NCBI GenBank assembly: GCA_001692895.1
Contig: KV748236.1
Span: forward strand, 620,241-684,240
Source: Cenococcum geophilum 1.58
Lineage: Eukaryota; Ascomycota; Dothideomycetes; Gloniales; Gloniaceae
DNA: 64,000 nucleotides
Direction: 5' to 3'
Shown here: piece after piece, positions 46,654 through 59,833 of the stretch
How the letters are laid out: each line of letters opens with the position of its first letter
Numbering within the stretch: position 1 is the stretch's first letter
Program-made: the position numbers and the translations under genes
The notes under the pieces: generated by a model
Told to the model about the DNA's origin: nothing
Seen by the model: only the letters and a program-made list of their open reading frames with translations
The model's database searches: none

Positions 46654-49600
46654 ATGCCACCAAAAGCAGCCACCACGACGCTATTAACGGCGGCAACTAC
46701 TTTAAGGTTAGGTAATAACACTAGTATAGCAGATACTAGCTCACAGCAACCTATAACGGTTGGACAATTATAAGAGATAGTTAACTAGCTAATAGAAAAT
46801 AATATAACGTTAGAAAATAGGATTAATGGGATAGGCGCAGTAAAGGTTAAATTACTATTAATTAAAAGATTCTTAGAAGAGAAATTAAAGCTTAAAGGAT
46901 TCCTTACGCAAATATACTTTAAGGTTATATAAGAAGGAGTAAAGCTAGTAACACCTATAGATCGAATAGCCTATACAGGACTATTCCTGTTAGGAAGAGT
47001 ACTTAAGTGGTTTAAGCTTTACCTTACGGAAATACAGGTAAATGGAATAACAACCACTAATTAGGAGGTGCAATTTATATTCTTAAGCTAGGAGGGGTTT
47101 ACAGAGCAACTTATACAAATATTTAGAGACCTAGAGGCAGTAACTACGGCGGAAAGAAAACTCCAAGATATTACGCAATGGACCTTAGCAATTAAGTACA
47201 TAATATAGTTCTAGACATTAGCTACGCAAGTTAAGTGGAATAATAGGGCGCTTATAGCATAATATAAATAGGGACTTAAGGCTAAAGTCTAGGACGTAAT
47301 TATCCTAATAGAAGATATGGACACCCTACGGGAATTAATAGATTAAGTAATTAAGATTAATAATAGGANCTACTAAAGGGAATAGGCTAAGAGAGGCTAG
47401 GATAAAGTTCTATAGTTATATAAGGCGTAGAGTACGCAATAACTAAAGCTAAATTAAAAACTATAGTATGGCGCAGAGCTAATGGACCTAAGTAGTACTA
47501 AAGAAGCCTATAAGAGATAGAGTAAGAAACCGTAGAAACCTAAAGGTTAAGGATTTAGTAATTATAGGACTAGGGAGCAGAGGCTAAACTAAGGATCTTA
47601 GCAGTAGAAGACGTTTAGGCGGACTCTATAGCAAAGTTAATAGTTTAAAGATAGAGCTTATATAAATTATGGGAAATAAGGTTATTTTGTAAGGGATTAT
47701 AAAGATAGTTAGAGATACTATGCAATAAAGGGAACTAGACTAATAATAGGAGATACATATATATAGAGGGATAATAGTGTACTATAAGGAATAAAAGAAT
47801 ATTTAATTAGAAGTTTTGCGTTTTATTACAATAACGTATACTAAATTTATAAAGACGCTAAGTACGGCGCAAGCTATTAGCTATAAGAGCTATATTTAGT
47901 AGAATATAAAGGAACTAATAAACTAGTTCGTAGATCGGATATTAAGGACAATAAATTTAATATAGGCGAAACATTTTATAACAATAAGGCAATAAAGGCA
48001 GTTTACTAGAAACGTATAAACCTTAGAGATGTTATATAAAAGGTAGAGGATAATTCCACTATAGAATAGGGAATATTAGTAGGGATCAAGACCCTACTAG
48101 ATACGATATCTATCGCTTTACAAGACGCAAGAGAAGTAGGATAGTAAACTACTTCGGCACTCAATAAAGGCAAAAGGCCAAAGGCTTAAGATTCTTAAGA
48201 TAAGATGCAAGACAACCAAGATTCTTAAGACGAGATAAGGTAAGCTTAAGAACCTATAACGGATAGAAACCGATAGAGCAGAGTAGTAGCTTAGTTTAAA
48301 GATATACGAATAAGCTCGGAATAGAGTTTCCCATAGGCTTAAGACGAGATAAGAACACTAAGTAAGCCTAGTTAGACTAAGGCAGGAGTAAAGCTTAAGT
48401 TAGAAGCAAACTTAGGATTAAAGAATCTAAGGGACTAAGAATTCGGAGTACGAATAAGAACACCTATAAGAAAGAGGTAAGAGGCTTCTTTATAGATTAG
48501 AGAATCTACAGTATAAATAGTGGTTAGATTAGGAGATAGGTATATAGACCTAGAAGACTTACTAGGGGAACGTAGTGTTTAGCCTAAAGATTAAAAAGTT
48601 AATACCAAAATTAAGAAGTAAGATAACTTTAGGGATCTACTTATAAGATATAAAAAAAAAAGAAACTATAGAGGAATTTAGAGCAAGAATTACCTTATAG
48701 CAAGATTAGAAACTAGATAAGAGATCTAGTATACTAGGTTATATAAGGAACAGAGCACCCGTATAAAGAATTACTAATAGGCCTAGAGTAGGCACACTAA
48801 GAGCTAAGTGGCTTACTAAACTGGAATAAGAAGAGGATCTAGGAATTCTAACTAGGTTTAAAGAACAATATATAAAGGGCTATTACAATGTAGTAATAAG
48901 AAGATACTTCCTTACAGATAAGCCGTATATAATCCAGCAGCTGTATTAAAAGTGGTATAGGCAATAATATAATAATAAGTGGGAAGATTTCTATATGTAG
49001 TTAGATAAGAAAGTTATCTAAGACCACCTAATTACGGAAAAGGCTATAAGTTATATTAAAGGAGCCTTAATTATAATGTTAAAGGATCTAAAGGAGTAAT
49101 TAGAGGACTAAAAAAGCGAGAGGTAAATTATAGTACCTATAAATAAAGTTATAACGCTCAGATTAATATAAGAGAGGTTTAAACTTAAGGATAAAGACGA
49201 GCTAAGAGTTAACCTAAAACACTAAGTACACTATATATTAGTATAGATAGCGTACGTAGATAATATGTGCAATATATATAGAGCACTAAAGAATAAAAAC
49301 CGAAAATATCTAGTAAGGATATATTAATTATTAGATAAGGCAAAATATTAAAACGCTAAATATATATATAATTAGCACCTAGTAGAAGTATAAAGCTAAG
49401 GGGACTTAACACTTTAACTAGGAAGATTCCTTATAGAAAAATACCTAGATTGTCACGGAGTGAGCATAAGCGGTGATAATATATAGCGAAGTAGGTATTA
49501 TTAAGCTATGTACATAAACTGCGTGATAAAGTCAAGACGTTGCGTAAGGAAAGAAGGTAGGGAAACGGGAAGAAAGGGCATATATCGTTGACTTGGTTGC

Positions 49601-50046
49601 TTGGTCAACACGTACATAGGCAGAATAGGGTTCAGGTCGTGGTCCTGGCAGAACTTGGCAGAATTTGGTGGAACTTGGCAGAATATGGCAGAATGCCGTA
49701 GATTGCCGTCAGATTGCCATTTCGCGGTTAGTCTTTAATTGCTGAGTCGGTGGAAACAGGTAGACGTGTGCAAGGTGTTACGGGGGTGTCCCGTGACATA
49801 GATAAATAATAGTAGTGGGAATGCCTAGAGAATATATATCTATAGTATATTAAAGACAAAAAGCGAACTAAGTATTAGCTAAAGGCGGACTAAATATAAC
49901 TAGGATTAAGTAGCTAATAGTTAGAAAAAGTAGAGGCCTATAGAACTAAAGGGAACTAATAGTAAAGCCTTAGACCCTTAAAGGAATTTAAGGATAACAC
50001 CTAAATCTACAAGTTAAATAGTAGGATTAACAGTTTAAAGCGCTAA
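46654..50046 (+). pseudogene. gag: gag of E5, interrupted by solo LTR S2
   Basis: The ATG at 46654 is followed by PPKAATTTLLTAATTLRLG. The zinc knuckle is at about 47655-47700 (INYGK-GYFVRDYK). S2 (49451-49798) is inserted near codon 930. The frame differs by one after removing S2, so at least one indel is present (an A-run near 48650 is a candidate). The TTTAAAG heptamer is at 50034-50040. Confidence 0.75.
49451..49798 (+). mobile_element. S2: 348-bp solo LTR, not RIP-mutated
   Basis: Perfect 8-bp inverted termini TGTCACGG...CCGTGACA and a perfect TSD TAGAT at 49446-49450 and 49799-49803. It contains several CTTGGCAGAA-type short repeats (about 49645-49695). Composition is near-balanced with many CA/TG dinucleotides, so RIP has not acted on it. 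It is a typical solo LTR left by LTR-LTR recombination of an element absent elsewhere in the window. Confidence 0.88.
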
Positions 50047-53000
50047 TAGATAGTGGAGCAATAAGGAACTATATCTTACTAGTAGTAGTTAAAAGAATAG
50101 GGTTACTATATGGTAAAAAGGAGCACCCTTACCTATTAGTAACGATTTTAGGAGATCCGATAGCCTATAGAGAAGGTATTATTAATCTTAAAATAGGACC
50201 TGTTTAGTTAACCATTAAAGGGGGATAGATTAAGATGTCTTTCAACATATTACTATTAGGGAATAATAAGGCAGTACTAGGAATACCTTAGTTATAGGAA
50301 TACAATCTAAAGATTAATTAGATTATAGGTTAGGTCGATATTAGAGATATTTAATACTATAAGATATAATAACAAACTAAGTTAGTATAGTACTAAGTTA
50401 GAGCGATATATAAAGAGACTAAGTAAGGCTTAAGTTATATACCAAAGAGATACTATAAGTATAGTAAGAAACTATAGTTACTAGAAAGTAAGAAGCTGTT
50501 AGAGTATATAGTATAGGACTATAAAATAGAATTAGAACTAGGAATAAGTTTAAGGTTCTTTCCAATCTATAAGCTTACTAAAGAAGAAGGTAGAGTATTA
50601 AAAGAGTTTATCTAGGAAAATCTATAAAAGGGATATATTAGACTATTGTAGTTATTAGCGGGTTATCTAGTACTATTTATACTAAAGAAGAATAGCAAAC
50701 TAAGGCTATATATTAATTATAGACAATTAAACAATATTACTAAAAAGGATAGGTATCCTTTGCCCTTAATTAGCGAAATCTAAGATAGGATAGGCAACGC
50801 GTAAATCTTTATAAAGATAGATCTAAGATAGGCGTACTATTAGATTAGGATTAAGGAAGGCGATAAATAAAAGGTAGCCTTTAGGTTAAAGGAAGGACTA
50901 TATAAACCATTAGTTATACAATTTAGGCTTATAAATACACTAGCAATGTTCTAGAAGCGTATTAACAACGTATTAGGAGAATATTTAGATGAATTTATTA
51001 TAGTATATCTTAATAACATTATTATCTACTTAATAACTAAGGAAGAATATAGAGAATATATTAAATAGGTCTTAAAGAGACTATAAGAAGAATAGATGCT
51101 GGTAGCAATTAAGAAATGCGAGTTCTTTATAAGGAAGACCAATTTCGTTAGATTTATTATTAAACTAAGCCAACTTAGTATAGATTTAAAGAAAATTAAG
51201 GCTATAGTAAATTAGTAAGAACTAGAGAATATTACGCAGTTAAAATTATTTTTAGGGTTTTATAATTACTATAGAAGGTTTATAGCGCAATAGTTAAAGG
51301 ATATTAAGCCGTTTACGCAATTAACAAAAAAAGGAGAACTGTGGGTATAGGGAGAGAAACAGCAGAAATTATTTAAAAAAAGTTAAAAAATTATTTACCT
51401 AGGAGCTAGTTCTTAAGATCTATTAACTAGAACTAGAGACGGTTATAGAAACGGATATATTAGACTATATACTAGGAGTATACTTTATATAAAAATATTA
51501 AGATAGATAGCACCTAGTGGTATACTATAGTCGGAAGATAATACTACTAAAGTTAAACTATAACATCTATAATAAGGAGTTATTAGGTATAGTTATAGTA
51601 CTAAAGAAATAAAGAGCATTCTTACAAGGCATAAAAAGACTATTTATAGTTAAGATGGATTATAAAAACTTAATAGGATTCCTAACGATAAAGAAACTTA
51701 ACTAAAGATAGGTTAGATGGGCAGAGATGCTTATAGAATACTATTTTAAGATTTAGTATACTAAGGGTACAGATAATACATAAGTAGACGCTTTAAGTTA
51801 AAAGGCTAAACGATAAAACAATAAAAAGCTATTAGGGGCTTTATTATAAAAAGATATAAACGGATTAATTAGGTATAATTATCCAAAAATTACAGTAACT
51901 TAAGAGAAACTAGATAGGGTTTATAAGTTATTAGAAAGCTTTTAGGTATAAAGAATTCTAAAGGCATAACTAGAAGATCTATAGACGGATATATACGAAA
52001 ATTAAGAAGCGAAGTATATCCTAAAAAGCATAGTAGAGCATTTTATAGAAGAATTCTATAAGGGAATAACTTAAGGACATAATAAAGCTATAGGCTTAGT
52101 GTTAAGACTTTAAGAGGAATATATTATTAATAGAATTTAGGGCTTAACGTGGAAAGTTATAAAAGAATATTTAGATTACTAAAGAAATAAACTAATAAGG
52201 CATAAACTATATAGAGGGTTATAACCTATTAAAATACTAGAGAGACTATAGGAGGTTATATTATAGGACTTTATTATTAAGTTACTAAAGTTAAAAGATC
52301 CTATTACTAAGTAAGATTATAACGCGATCTTAGTAATAGTAGATAAGCTTATAAAGTGGGGATACTTTATAGCATATATAGAAGAAATATTAGTAGAAGA
52401 TATTGCTAGAATCTATATTAAGGAAGTATTTATAAGGTATAGAGTATTAAGTAAAATTATATTGGATAGAGATCTAAGATTTATAGTAGCATTTTAGGAG
52501 GTATTCTTAGCGGAACAAGGAGTTAGAGTAGCAACTTTTACTATATATTATTTGTAAACAGATAGCTAAACGAAAAGATTAAATTAGACACTAGAGCAGT
52601 ATTTAAGGCACTATATTAATTACGTACAGAACAATTAGGTATTACTATTACTAATTATATAGTTTATATACAATATAACACTATAAGAAGGAATAGGTAT
52701 ATTACTATTTAAGGCAAATTACTGATATAAGTTAAGAATATCATTATTATTATAGTAAGTGAAGAAAACGAGTAGTATAGCTAAAGAAAGAATAAAGATG
52801 TTAATAAATCTTTATATAGACCTTATGGAATTAGTAAAGAAAGTATAAAAAAAAATAAGTATTATAATGTTAAGAGATCTAAGGGACCAGATCTTAAGAA
52901 GGGAGATAAAGTATAGCTACTATATAAAAATTTCAAGAGTTAATAACTAAGTAAGAAGTTGGACTACGTTAGACTAGGACCTTTTAAAATTACATAGAAG

Positions 53001-54160
53001 ATTTTACTGATTACGTTTAAGTTAAACCTACCAGCTAAAATAAAGATCTACCCTATATAGTATATCGCAATACTAGAGCCAGTATACGGGAATATTAAGC
53101 CACTAGTTTATAAAGCAGACATATATAGAGAATAAGAAGAAGACAAATAGCAAGTTTTAAAAATCGTTAATTATAAGGACATTAACGATGAAATATGGTA
53201 TAAAGTTAAGTGGATAGGCTATAACAAGACTACCTAGGAGCTACTAGAAAATTTAAAGAACGCTATAGGAAAGGTATAGGAGTATCGGAAGAGATTAGGT
53301 TAGGTAATATTAATAAAGAAGGATCGCTAAAGAATAAGTTACCTAAGGGGACCTAAGAAGAGTAGTTGCCGAACTACTCGGATCTGTTTTCTTCTTAGTA
53401 AGAAGAGAATCCGTTCTTTTATTACCAAGTTCCTACAGACCCTATTTTATAAGCTTCTACTCCTTAAAACGGACCTTCTTATAACCCTTTTTAAGACGGA
53501 TTAACTAAGTAGACGCAGCTAGGCGAGAGTTAAGGGCTCTTTATTAAGCTTTAGCAGCCTCCCGATCTATATTATAAGAATAATATAACTCCGCTAGAGT
53601 AATAAATAGTTTATTATTTAGCCGCGTAGCAGTAGATTAAATATAAGACCCTAAAACAAATTAATTAGGGAACCAGACGACTATTAAGAGTAATAGGTCG
53701 CGTATATTTAGCATTAGAGATAGAGCGAACGTTATAGGACGAACAAATATTCACTTTAGTGCACTTTAAATAAGAGAACGGTTATTATAAGGATGGGTTT
53801 GCCAACGTAATATAGACTAACCCCTCTTTTAAATAGCGAGAATATGGAGATAGTATAATCTTACTAAGAGATAATATTACAGCAATAGTGCGGACACGAC
53901 AAGCAGTTAAAGAGGAAGAAATTGCTTTAGGTATAATAAGTAATAATATTAATTAAATTAATTAGACGGACATTATACCTCTAGTAAACGACTTAGAGAT
54001 ATTTCGGATCTTTAAGGATAAAGATAAAGAGGAGGGAGATAGTGTTATAGACGCTTTAAGTATAATATTACGACTACTTAGAGAGAAGTTAGAAGAAGCT
54101 AGTTGGTTAATTTAGGTACGGTCTAAAATGGAGCCGATAGAGCTATATAACGAGGAATAG
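50040..54160 (+). pseudogene. pol: pol of E5
   Basis: Protease ALIDSGA, RT with YLNN (about 51003-51017), RNase H with MDYKNL (about 51655), integrase with LDRDLRF and RLN-TLEQYLR, GPF module (about 52975) and chromodomain (about 53140-53290, WYKVKWIGYNKTT with both Trp codons preserved). The tail to the 3' LTR contains a CAA at about 53412 where E1 and E3 have TAA, showing that those stops are mutational. The frame enters the LTR (REKLEEASWLI) and ends near 54160. Confidence 0.75.
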
Positions 54161-54466
54161 TAACTAAGGTCACGTGACGTAATTTATATAATCTATAGGA
54201 TCTATATAATCCGTAATAGAGTAGATAGAGTATACGTATATTACGTATAAGGAGGATTTTATAGGAGTACGGTTATATATTTAAGGACCCTTAGTCCCTA
54301 CCTAGATAGTTCCTTCTTTATAGTAATTCTTAGAATATAATTAAAGTTAATCTATTAGGCAACCACTCCACCAATTGCTATTACGTTGTTAACTTTAATT
54401 TGTATCACCTATACACCTAGCCTAATAATAAGCCTATTATAGTTCTTGCTATAAGGTTCCGTTATA
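54043..54466 (+). repeat. 3' LTR (type A) of E5
   Basis: 424 bp, starts TGTTATAGACGC. TCACGTGA at 54170-54177, TATATATTTAAGG at about 54273-54286, end CCGTTATA. The TSD TATAA follows. Confidence 0.85.
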
Positions 54467-54471
54467 TATAA

Positions 54472-54799
54472 GGGATATTATTGCAGACACCTTAGGTTAC
54501 CCTTAGGACAACCCCTAAACGCCCCTTAAATAGTTACTAGTTACGTATCGGAGGTATATACCCATATTATATAGTCTCTACAATCCTAAAGGCTTTACCT
54601 CCTTAAGGATTTATCTCTTTTACTAATCTATCCTATTCTACAATCGTGTCCTTATAGCCCCCTATCTATAAAATCCCCTTATATTTAAATCCTTTCTACT
54701 CCTTTTTAGAAGGGTAGTCGGCTTTAAGGACTAGATTCTTTTATTTATATCTTTTATTTATAACTACTATTCTCCCTTAAAATCTTATAATAACCTAAA
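54472..54799. other. Unassigned AT/pyrimidine-rich stretch, possibly an LTR or leader
   Basis: It does not continue the integrase of C. It is pyrimidine-rich on the + strand (TTTATCTCTTTTACT) and precedes an ATG at 54800. TATTGCAGACACC at 54479 could be a RIP-altered LTR start (TGTTGCAG), but no partner or TSD is visible. It is otherwise featureless. Confidence 0.3.
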
Positions 54800-55383
54800 T
54801 GGAAACTCCACGAAAACCTTATAGAAAGCCGTTGCGTAAAGGTAGGAAGGTCCCTCTAACAGCCAAAGATTGCGACAATATAACCCTCTAGGTAAGACGG
54901 CCGAATAAGCCCTAATACCTAGATGCTCTAGAAGCTTAAAGACTCTTATATACCTATAGTTACCGCTAAGGAAAACATAGATACCCTCTATAATGGTTAT
55001 AACGCTACTAAAAAGTAACTAAAGCCCCTTCGGCCCTACCTAGGCTAATTATAAAATTAAGCGCTAGAGGTAACTCTAAAATCTTTCCCTAAGCTAGAAA
55101 TACTAGAGAAATATACTAACGCGTCTAACTAGGGAACTAACTAGAACTCTCCCGGAAGACTACCGGCCTATAATTAGTATAGTAGTAGTGTATAAACTGC
55201 TTATAAGCTAAGTAGGCCTACCCCTTTAAGTAATTTAAACTAACCACTAGCTTAAGACCTAAGCCCCATTAAAAAGCCTATACTAGCTACTAGTATTAAT
55301 ACTACCTTTATAGTAGAAGCTTCCCTAGGCCTAAGTTTAGAAGGTTAAGAGCCCTATACTAATCTCCTTTAAGATAGATATTA
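54800..55383 (+). pseudogene. U: 5' part of an unrecognised RIP-inactivated reading frame
   Basis: ATG at 54800 (METPRKPYRKPLRKGRKVPL). The frame then holds for about 195 codons with stops only at Gln/Trp-type codons, until E6 interrupts it. It is very basic at the N-terminus. A cluster CINCL-AKQAYPF near 55190 would be C-x2-C-x6-C if the Tyr was a Cys. It could be a gag or ORF1 of another retroelement, or a captured host gene. I do not recognise it. Confidence 0.4.
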
Positions 55384-55881
55384 TGTTACGGACGCTTTAA
55401 GTACAATATTATAACTACTTAGAGAAGAGTCGGAAGAAGCTAGTTGGTTAATATAGGCACGGTCTAGGATAGAGCCGATAGAACTATATAACAAGGAATA
55501 GTAGCTAAGGTTACATAATATAATCTATATAATCTGTGTAATCTATATAATCTGTGTAATCTATATAATCTGTATAATCTATATAATCTGTGTAATCTAT
55601 ATAATCTGTATAATCTATATAATCTATAATAGAGTAGGTAGAGTATACGTATATCGCGTATAAGGAGGATTTTATAGGAGTACGGTTATATATTTAAGGA
55701 CCCTTAGTCCCTACCTAGATAGTTCCTTCCTTATAGTAATTCTTAGAATATAATTAGAGTTAATCTATTAGGTAACCACTCCACCAGTTATTATTACGTT
55801 GTTAACTTTTATACTTATATTTCCTATATACCTAGCCTATTAATAAGCCTATTATAGTTCCTACTACAAGGTTCCGTTACA
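55384..55881 (+). repeat. 5' LTR (type A) of E6 with expanded U3 repeat
   Basis: TGTTACGGACGC to CCGTTACA. The U3 contains about twelve tandem 9-bp units TAATCTATA/TAATCTGTG (55521-55628). Other type A LTRs have zero to five. The rest aligns with the family. Confidence 0.85.
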
Positions 55882-55927
55882 CAATTACTACTACAGTTAT
55901 GGTATTAAATATAGAAAGTTAAACAAT

Positions 55928-58900
55928 ATACTACTAAAAGCAGCCACCACAACGCTATTAACGGCGGCAACTACTTTAAGGTTAGGTAATAACACTAGTA
56001 TAGCAGACACTAACTTACAGCAACCTATAACGGTTGGATAATTATAAGAGATAGTTAACCAGTTAATAGAAAATAATATAATATTAGAAAATAGGATTAA
56101 CGGAATAGGCGTAGCAAAGGTTAAGTTACTATTAATTAAAAGATTCTTAGGAGAGAAGTTAAAGCTTAAAGGATTCCTTACACAAATATACTTTAAGGTT
56201 GCGCAAGAGGGAGCAAAGCTGGCAATACCTATGGATTAAATAGCGTATATAGGATTATTCCTAATAGGAAGAGCACTTAAATGGTTTAAGTCTTACCTTA
56301 CGGAAATCCAGGTAAATAGAATAACAACTATAAACTAAGAGGTATGGTTTATGTTCTTAAGCTAGAATAGATTTATAAAATAACTTACACAAATATTTAG
56401 AGACCTAGAGGCGGTAACCATAGCGGAAAAAAAACTCCAAGATATTACGCAACAAACCTTAGCAATTAAATACATAACGTAGTTCTAGATGTTAGCGATG
56501 CAAATAGAGTAAAATAATAGGGCGCTTATAGCACAGTATAAATAGGGACTTAAGGCTAAAGTCTAGGATGTAATTATCCTAATAGAAGATACGGACACCC
56601 TAAGGGAACTAATAGATTAAGTAATTAAGATTAATAATTAGATCTACTAAAGGGAATAGGCTAAGAGAGGCTAAGATAGAGTTCTACAGTTATATAAGGC
56701 GCAGAGCACGTAATAACTAAAGCTAAGTTAAAAACTATAGTATAGCGTAGAGCTAATAGACCTAAGCGGTACTAAAGAAGCTTATAAGAGATAGAGTAAA
56801 CAACCATAGAAACCCAGAGGATAAGGATTAAGTAATTAAAGGTCTAAAGAGCAGAGGCTAAACCAGGGATCTTAGTAGCAGAAGATATTTAGGCGGACTC
56901 TATAATAAGAAAAATAGTTTAAAGAGGGAGCTTATATAAATTGTAGAAAATAAGGTTACTACATTAGAGACTATAAAAGTGGGTAGAGTTACTATATAGT
57001 AAAAGGGACAAGACTAGCAGACGATATATATATATAGAGGGATAATAATATACTGCGAGGAACAAAGGAATGTTTAATTAGAAGTTTTATATTTTGTTAT
57101 AATAACATATACTAAATTTATAAGGACGCTAAGTATAGTGCAAGCTATTAGCTATAAGAGCTATATTTAGCAGAATATAAAGGAACCAATAAACTAGTTT
57201 ACAGATCGGATATTAGGGACGATAAATTTAATAAAGGCGAAATATTTTATAACAATAAGGTAATAAAGGCGGTTTACTAGGAACGCGCAGCTATTAGAGA
57301 TATTATACCAAAGGTAGAGGATAATTCCACTACAAAACGAGGAACATTAGTAGGGATCGAGACCCCACTAGATATAATGTCTATTGCTTTATAAGACATA
57401 AGAGAAGTAGGATAGCAAGCTACTTTAGCACTTAATAAAGGCAAAAGGCCAAAGACTTAAGACTCTTATAAAGAGATGCAAAATAACTAAGATTCTTAAG
57501 ATAAGATAAGGCAAGCTTAAGGACCTATAATAGACGATAACCAATAGAGCAGAGTAATGGCTTAGTTTAGTAATATATAAATAAGCTTAGGATAAAGTTT
57601 TCTAAAAGCATAAGACTCTTAAGATAAGATAAATAAGATTTAAGATTCTTAAAACAAGATAAGAATACTAAGTAAGCCTAGTTAAATTAAGGCTAGAGTA
57701 AAGCTTAAGAAAAGCAAGTTTAGGATTAAAGAATCTAAGGGACTAAAGATTTAGAGTATAAATAAAGGCACCTATAAGCAAGAGGTAAGAGGCTTCTTTA
57801 TAAATTAGAGAATCTGCAGCGTAAACAGTGATTAGACTAGGAGACAGATATATAGACCTAGAAGACTTACTAGGGGAATATAGTATTCGGCCTAAAGATT
57901 AAAAAGTTAATACTAAGATTAAGAAGTAAGAAGATTTTAAGGATTAATCTATAAGATATAAACCAAAAGAAACCATAGAAGAGTTTAGGCAAAGAATTAT
58001 TATATAGTAAGAACAGAAACTAGACAAGAGATCTAGTATATTAGGACGTATAAGGGATAGAGCGCTAATATAAAGAATTACCAATAGGCCTAGGGCAGGC
58101 ACACTAAGAGCTAAGTGGCTTACCAAACTAGAAAACGAAGAGGATTTAGAAATTCCTACTAGGTTTAAAGAACGACATATAAAGGGCTATTATAATATAG
58201 TAATAAGAAGATACTTCCTTACGGACAAGCCGTATATACTCTAATAGCTATACTAAAAGTAGTATAGACAGCGACACAATAATAAGTGGGAAGATTTCTA
58301 TATATAGTTAGATAAGAAAGTTATCTAAGACCACCTAATTATAGAGAAGGCCATAAGTTATATTAAAGGAGCCTTAATTATAACGTTAAAGGATCTAAAG
58401 GAATAATTAAAGGACTAAAGAAGTAAGAGACGTATCTTAGTACCTGTGAATAAAGTTATAACGTTTAGATTAGTACGATAAAGGTTTAAACTTAAAGATA
58501 AAAATAAGTTAAAAGTTAACCTAAAGTACCTAGCACACTATACGCTATTATGGATTACATGCGTGGATAATATATACAAAATGCATAAGAATCCGAAGGA
58601 AAAAAATCGGAAATACCCTATAAGGATGTATTGGATATAGGATAAGCAATAATACAGAAATGCTAAATATATATATAGATGGCATCCCACAGAAGTCCAA
58701 AAGGAAGAAAATTTAATACTTTAACTAGGAAGATTCCTTATAGAAGAATGCTTAGACGGACAATAGTGGTAGAAGTGCCTAGAAAATATATATCTATAGT
58801 ATATTAAAGACAAAAAGTAAACTAGGTATTGGCTAAAGAGTAAGCTAAGTGCACTAGGATTAAGCAGCTAATAGTTAGGAAAAGTGGAGGCCTACGGGAC

Positions 58901-59000
58901 TAAAGGAAGCCAGTAGTAGAGCCTTAGACCCTTAAAGGAATTTAAGGATAATACCTAAATTTACGAGTTAAATAGTAAGATTAGTAGTTTGAAGCGCTAA
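55928..59000 (+). pseudogene. gag: gag of E6
   Basis: Degraded start (ATA at 55928), homologous to the other copies. Zinc knuckle at about 56930-56975 (INCRK-GYYIRDYK). The frame shifts once between start and end, probably near 57710, where a few bases are missing relative to E4. The heptamer site reads TTTGAAG here. Confidence 0.75.
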
Positions 59001-59833
59001 TAGATAGTAGAGTAACGCAGAACTATATCTTACTAGTAGCAGTTAAGAGAATAGGTTTACCTTATAGATAAAAGGAATAACCTTACCTATTAGTTATAAT
59101 TTTAGGAGATCCAATAACCTATAGAGGAGGGATCATTAACCTTAAAATAGGACCTATTTAGATAACTATCAAAAAGAGACAAATTAAGATATCTTTTAAT
59201 ATCCTACTATTAGGATAGAATAAGGCAGTATTAGGGATGCCTTAGTTATAGGAATATAATCCAAAAATCAATTAGATTATAGGTTAGGTTAATATTAGAG
59301 ATACTTAACGCTATAAGATATAATAATAAGCTAAGTTAGTATAGTATTAAGTTGGAGCGATATATAAAGAGACTAAGTAAGGCTTAAGTTATATACCGAA
59401 AAGATACTATAAGTATAGTAAGAAACTATAGTTACTAGAAAGTAAAAAGCTATTAGAGTATATAGTATAGAACTATAAGATAGAATTAAAACTAGGAATA
59501 AGTCTAAAATTCTTTCCAATCTATAAGCTTACTAAAGAAGAAGGTAGAGCACTAAAAGAGTTTATCTAGGAAAACCTATAAAAGGGATATATTAGACCAT
59601 CGCAGTTATTAGTAGGTTATTTAGTACTGTTTATACCAAAGAAGAATAGCAAACTAAGGCTGTATATCGACTATAGGTAGTTAAACAGCATTACTAGAAA
59701 GGATAGGTATCCTTTACCCTTAATTAGCGAAATCTAAGATAGGATAGGCAACGTATAAATCTTCACGAAGATAGATCTAAGATAGGCATACTATTAGATT
59801 AGGATTAAGGAAGGCGATAAATAGAAGGCAGCC
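58994..59833 (+). pseudogene. pol: pol of E6, protease and part of RT
   Basis: Protease ALIDS, the connecting region and RT up to DLR-AYY-IRIKEGDK-KAA, stopping exactly where D begins. The catalytic YLDD block is on the far side of D, outside the window. Confidence 0.75.

Larger units (their letters stand above)
46185..54466 (+). mobile_element. E5: chromovirus-type Gypsy element (type A), carrying solo LTR S2
   Basis: LTRs 46185-46608 and 54043-54466 with TSD TATAA at 46180-46184 and 54467-54471. It is about 7.93 kb without S2. It has an intact gag ATG (46654). It shows a 1-base loss after the chromodomain (near 53345) compared with E1, E3 and E4, and an indel in gag. Confidence 0.9.
55384..59833 (+). 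mobile_element. E6: chromovirus-type Gypsy element (type A), 5' half, interrupted by D
   Basis: It has a 5' LTR (55384-55881), gag, and pol up to the RT fingers/palm, where D begins at 59834. The probable TSD to look for beyond the window is TATTA (55379-55383). Its LTR is 498 bp, longer than the others because of an expanded repeat in U3. Confidence 0.85.
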
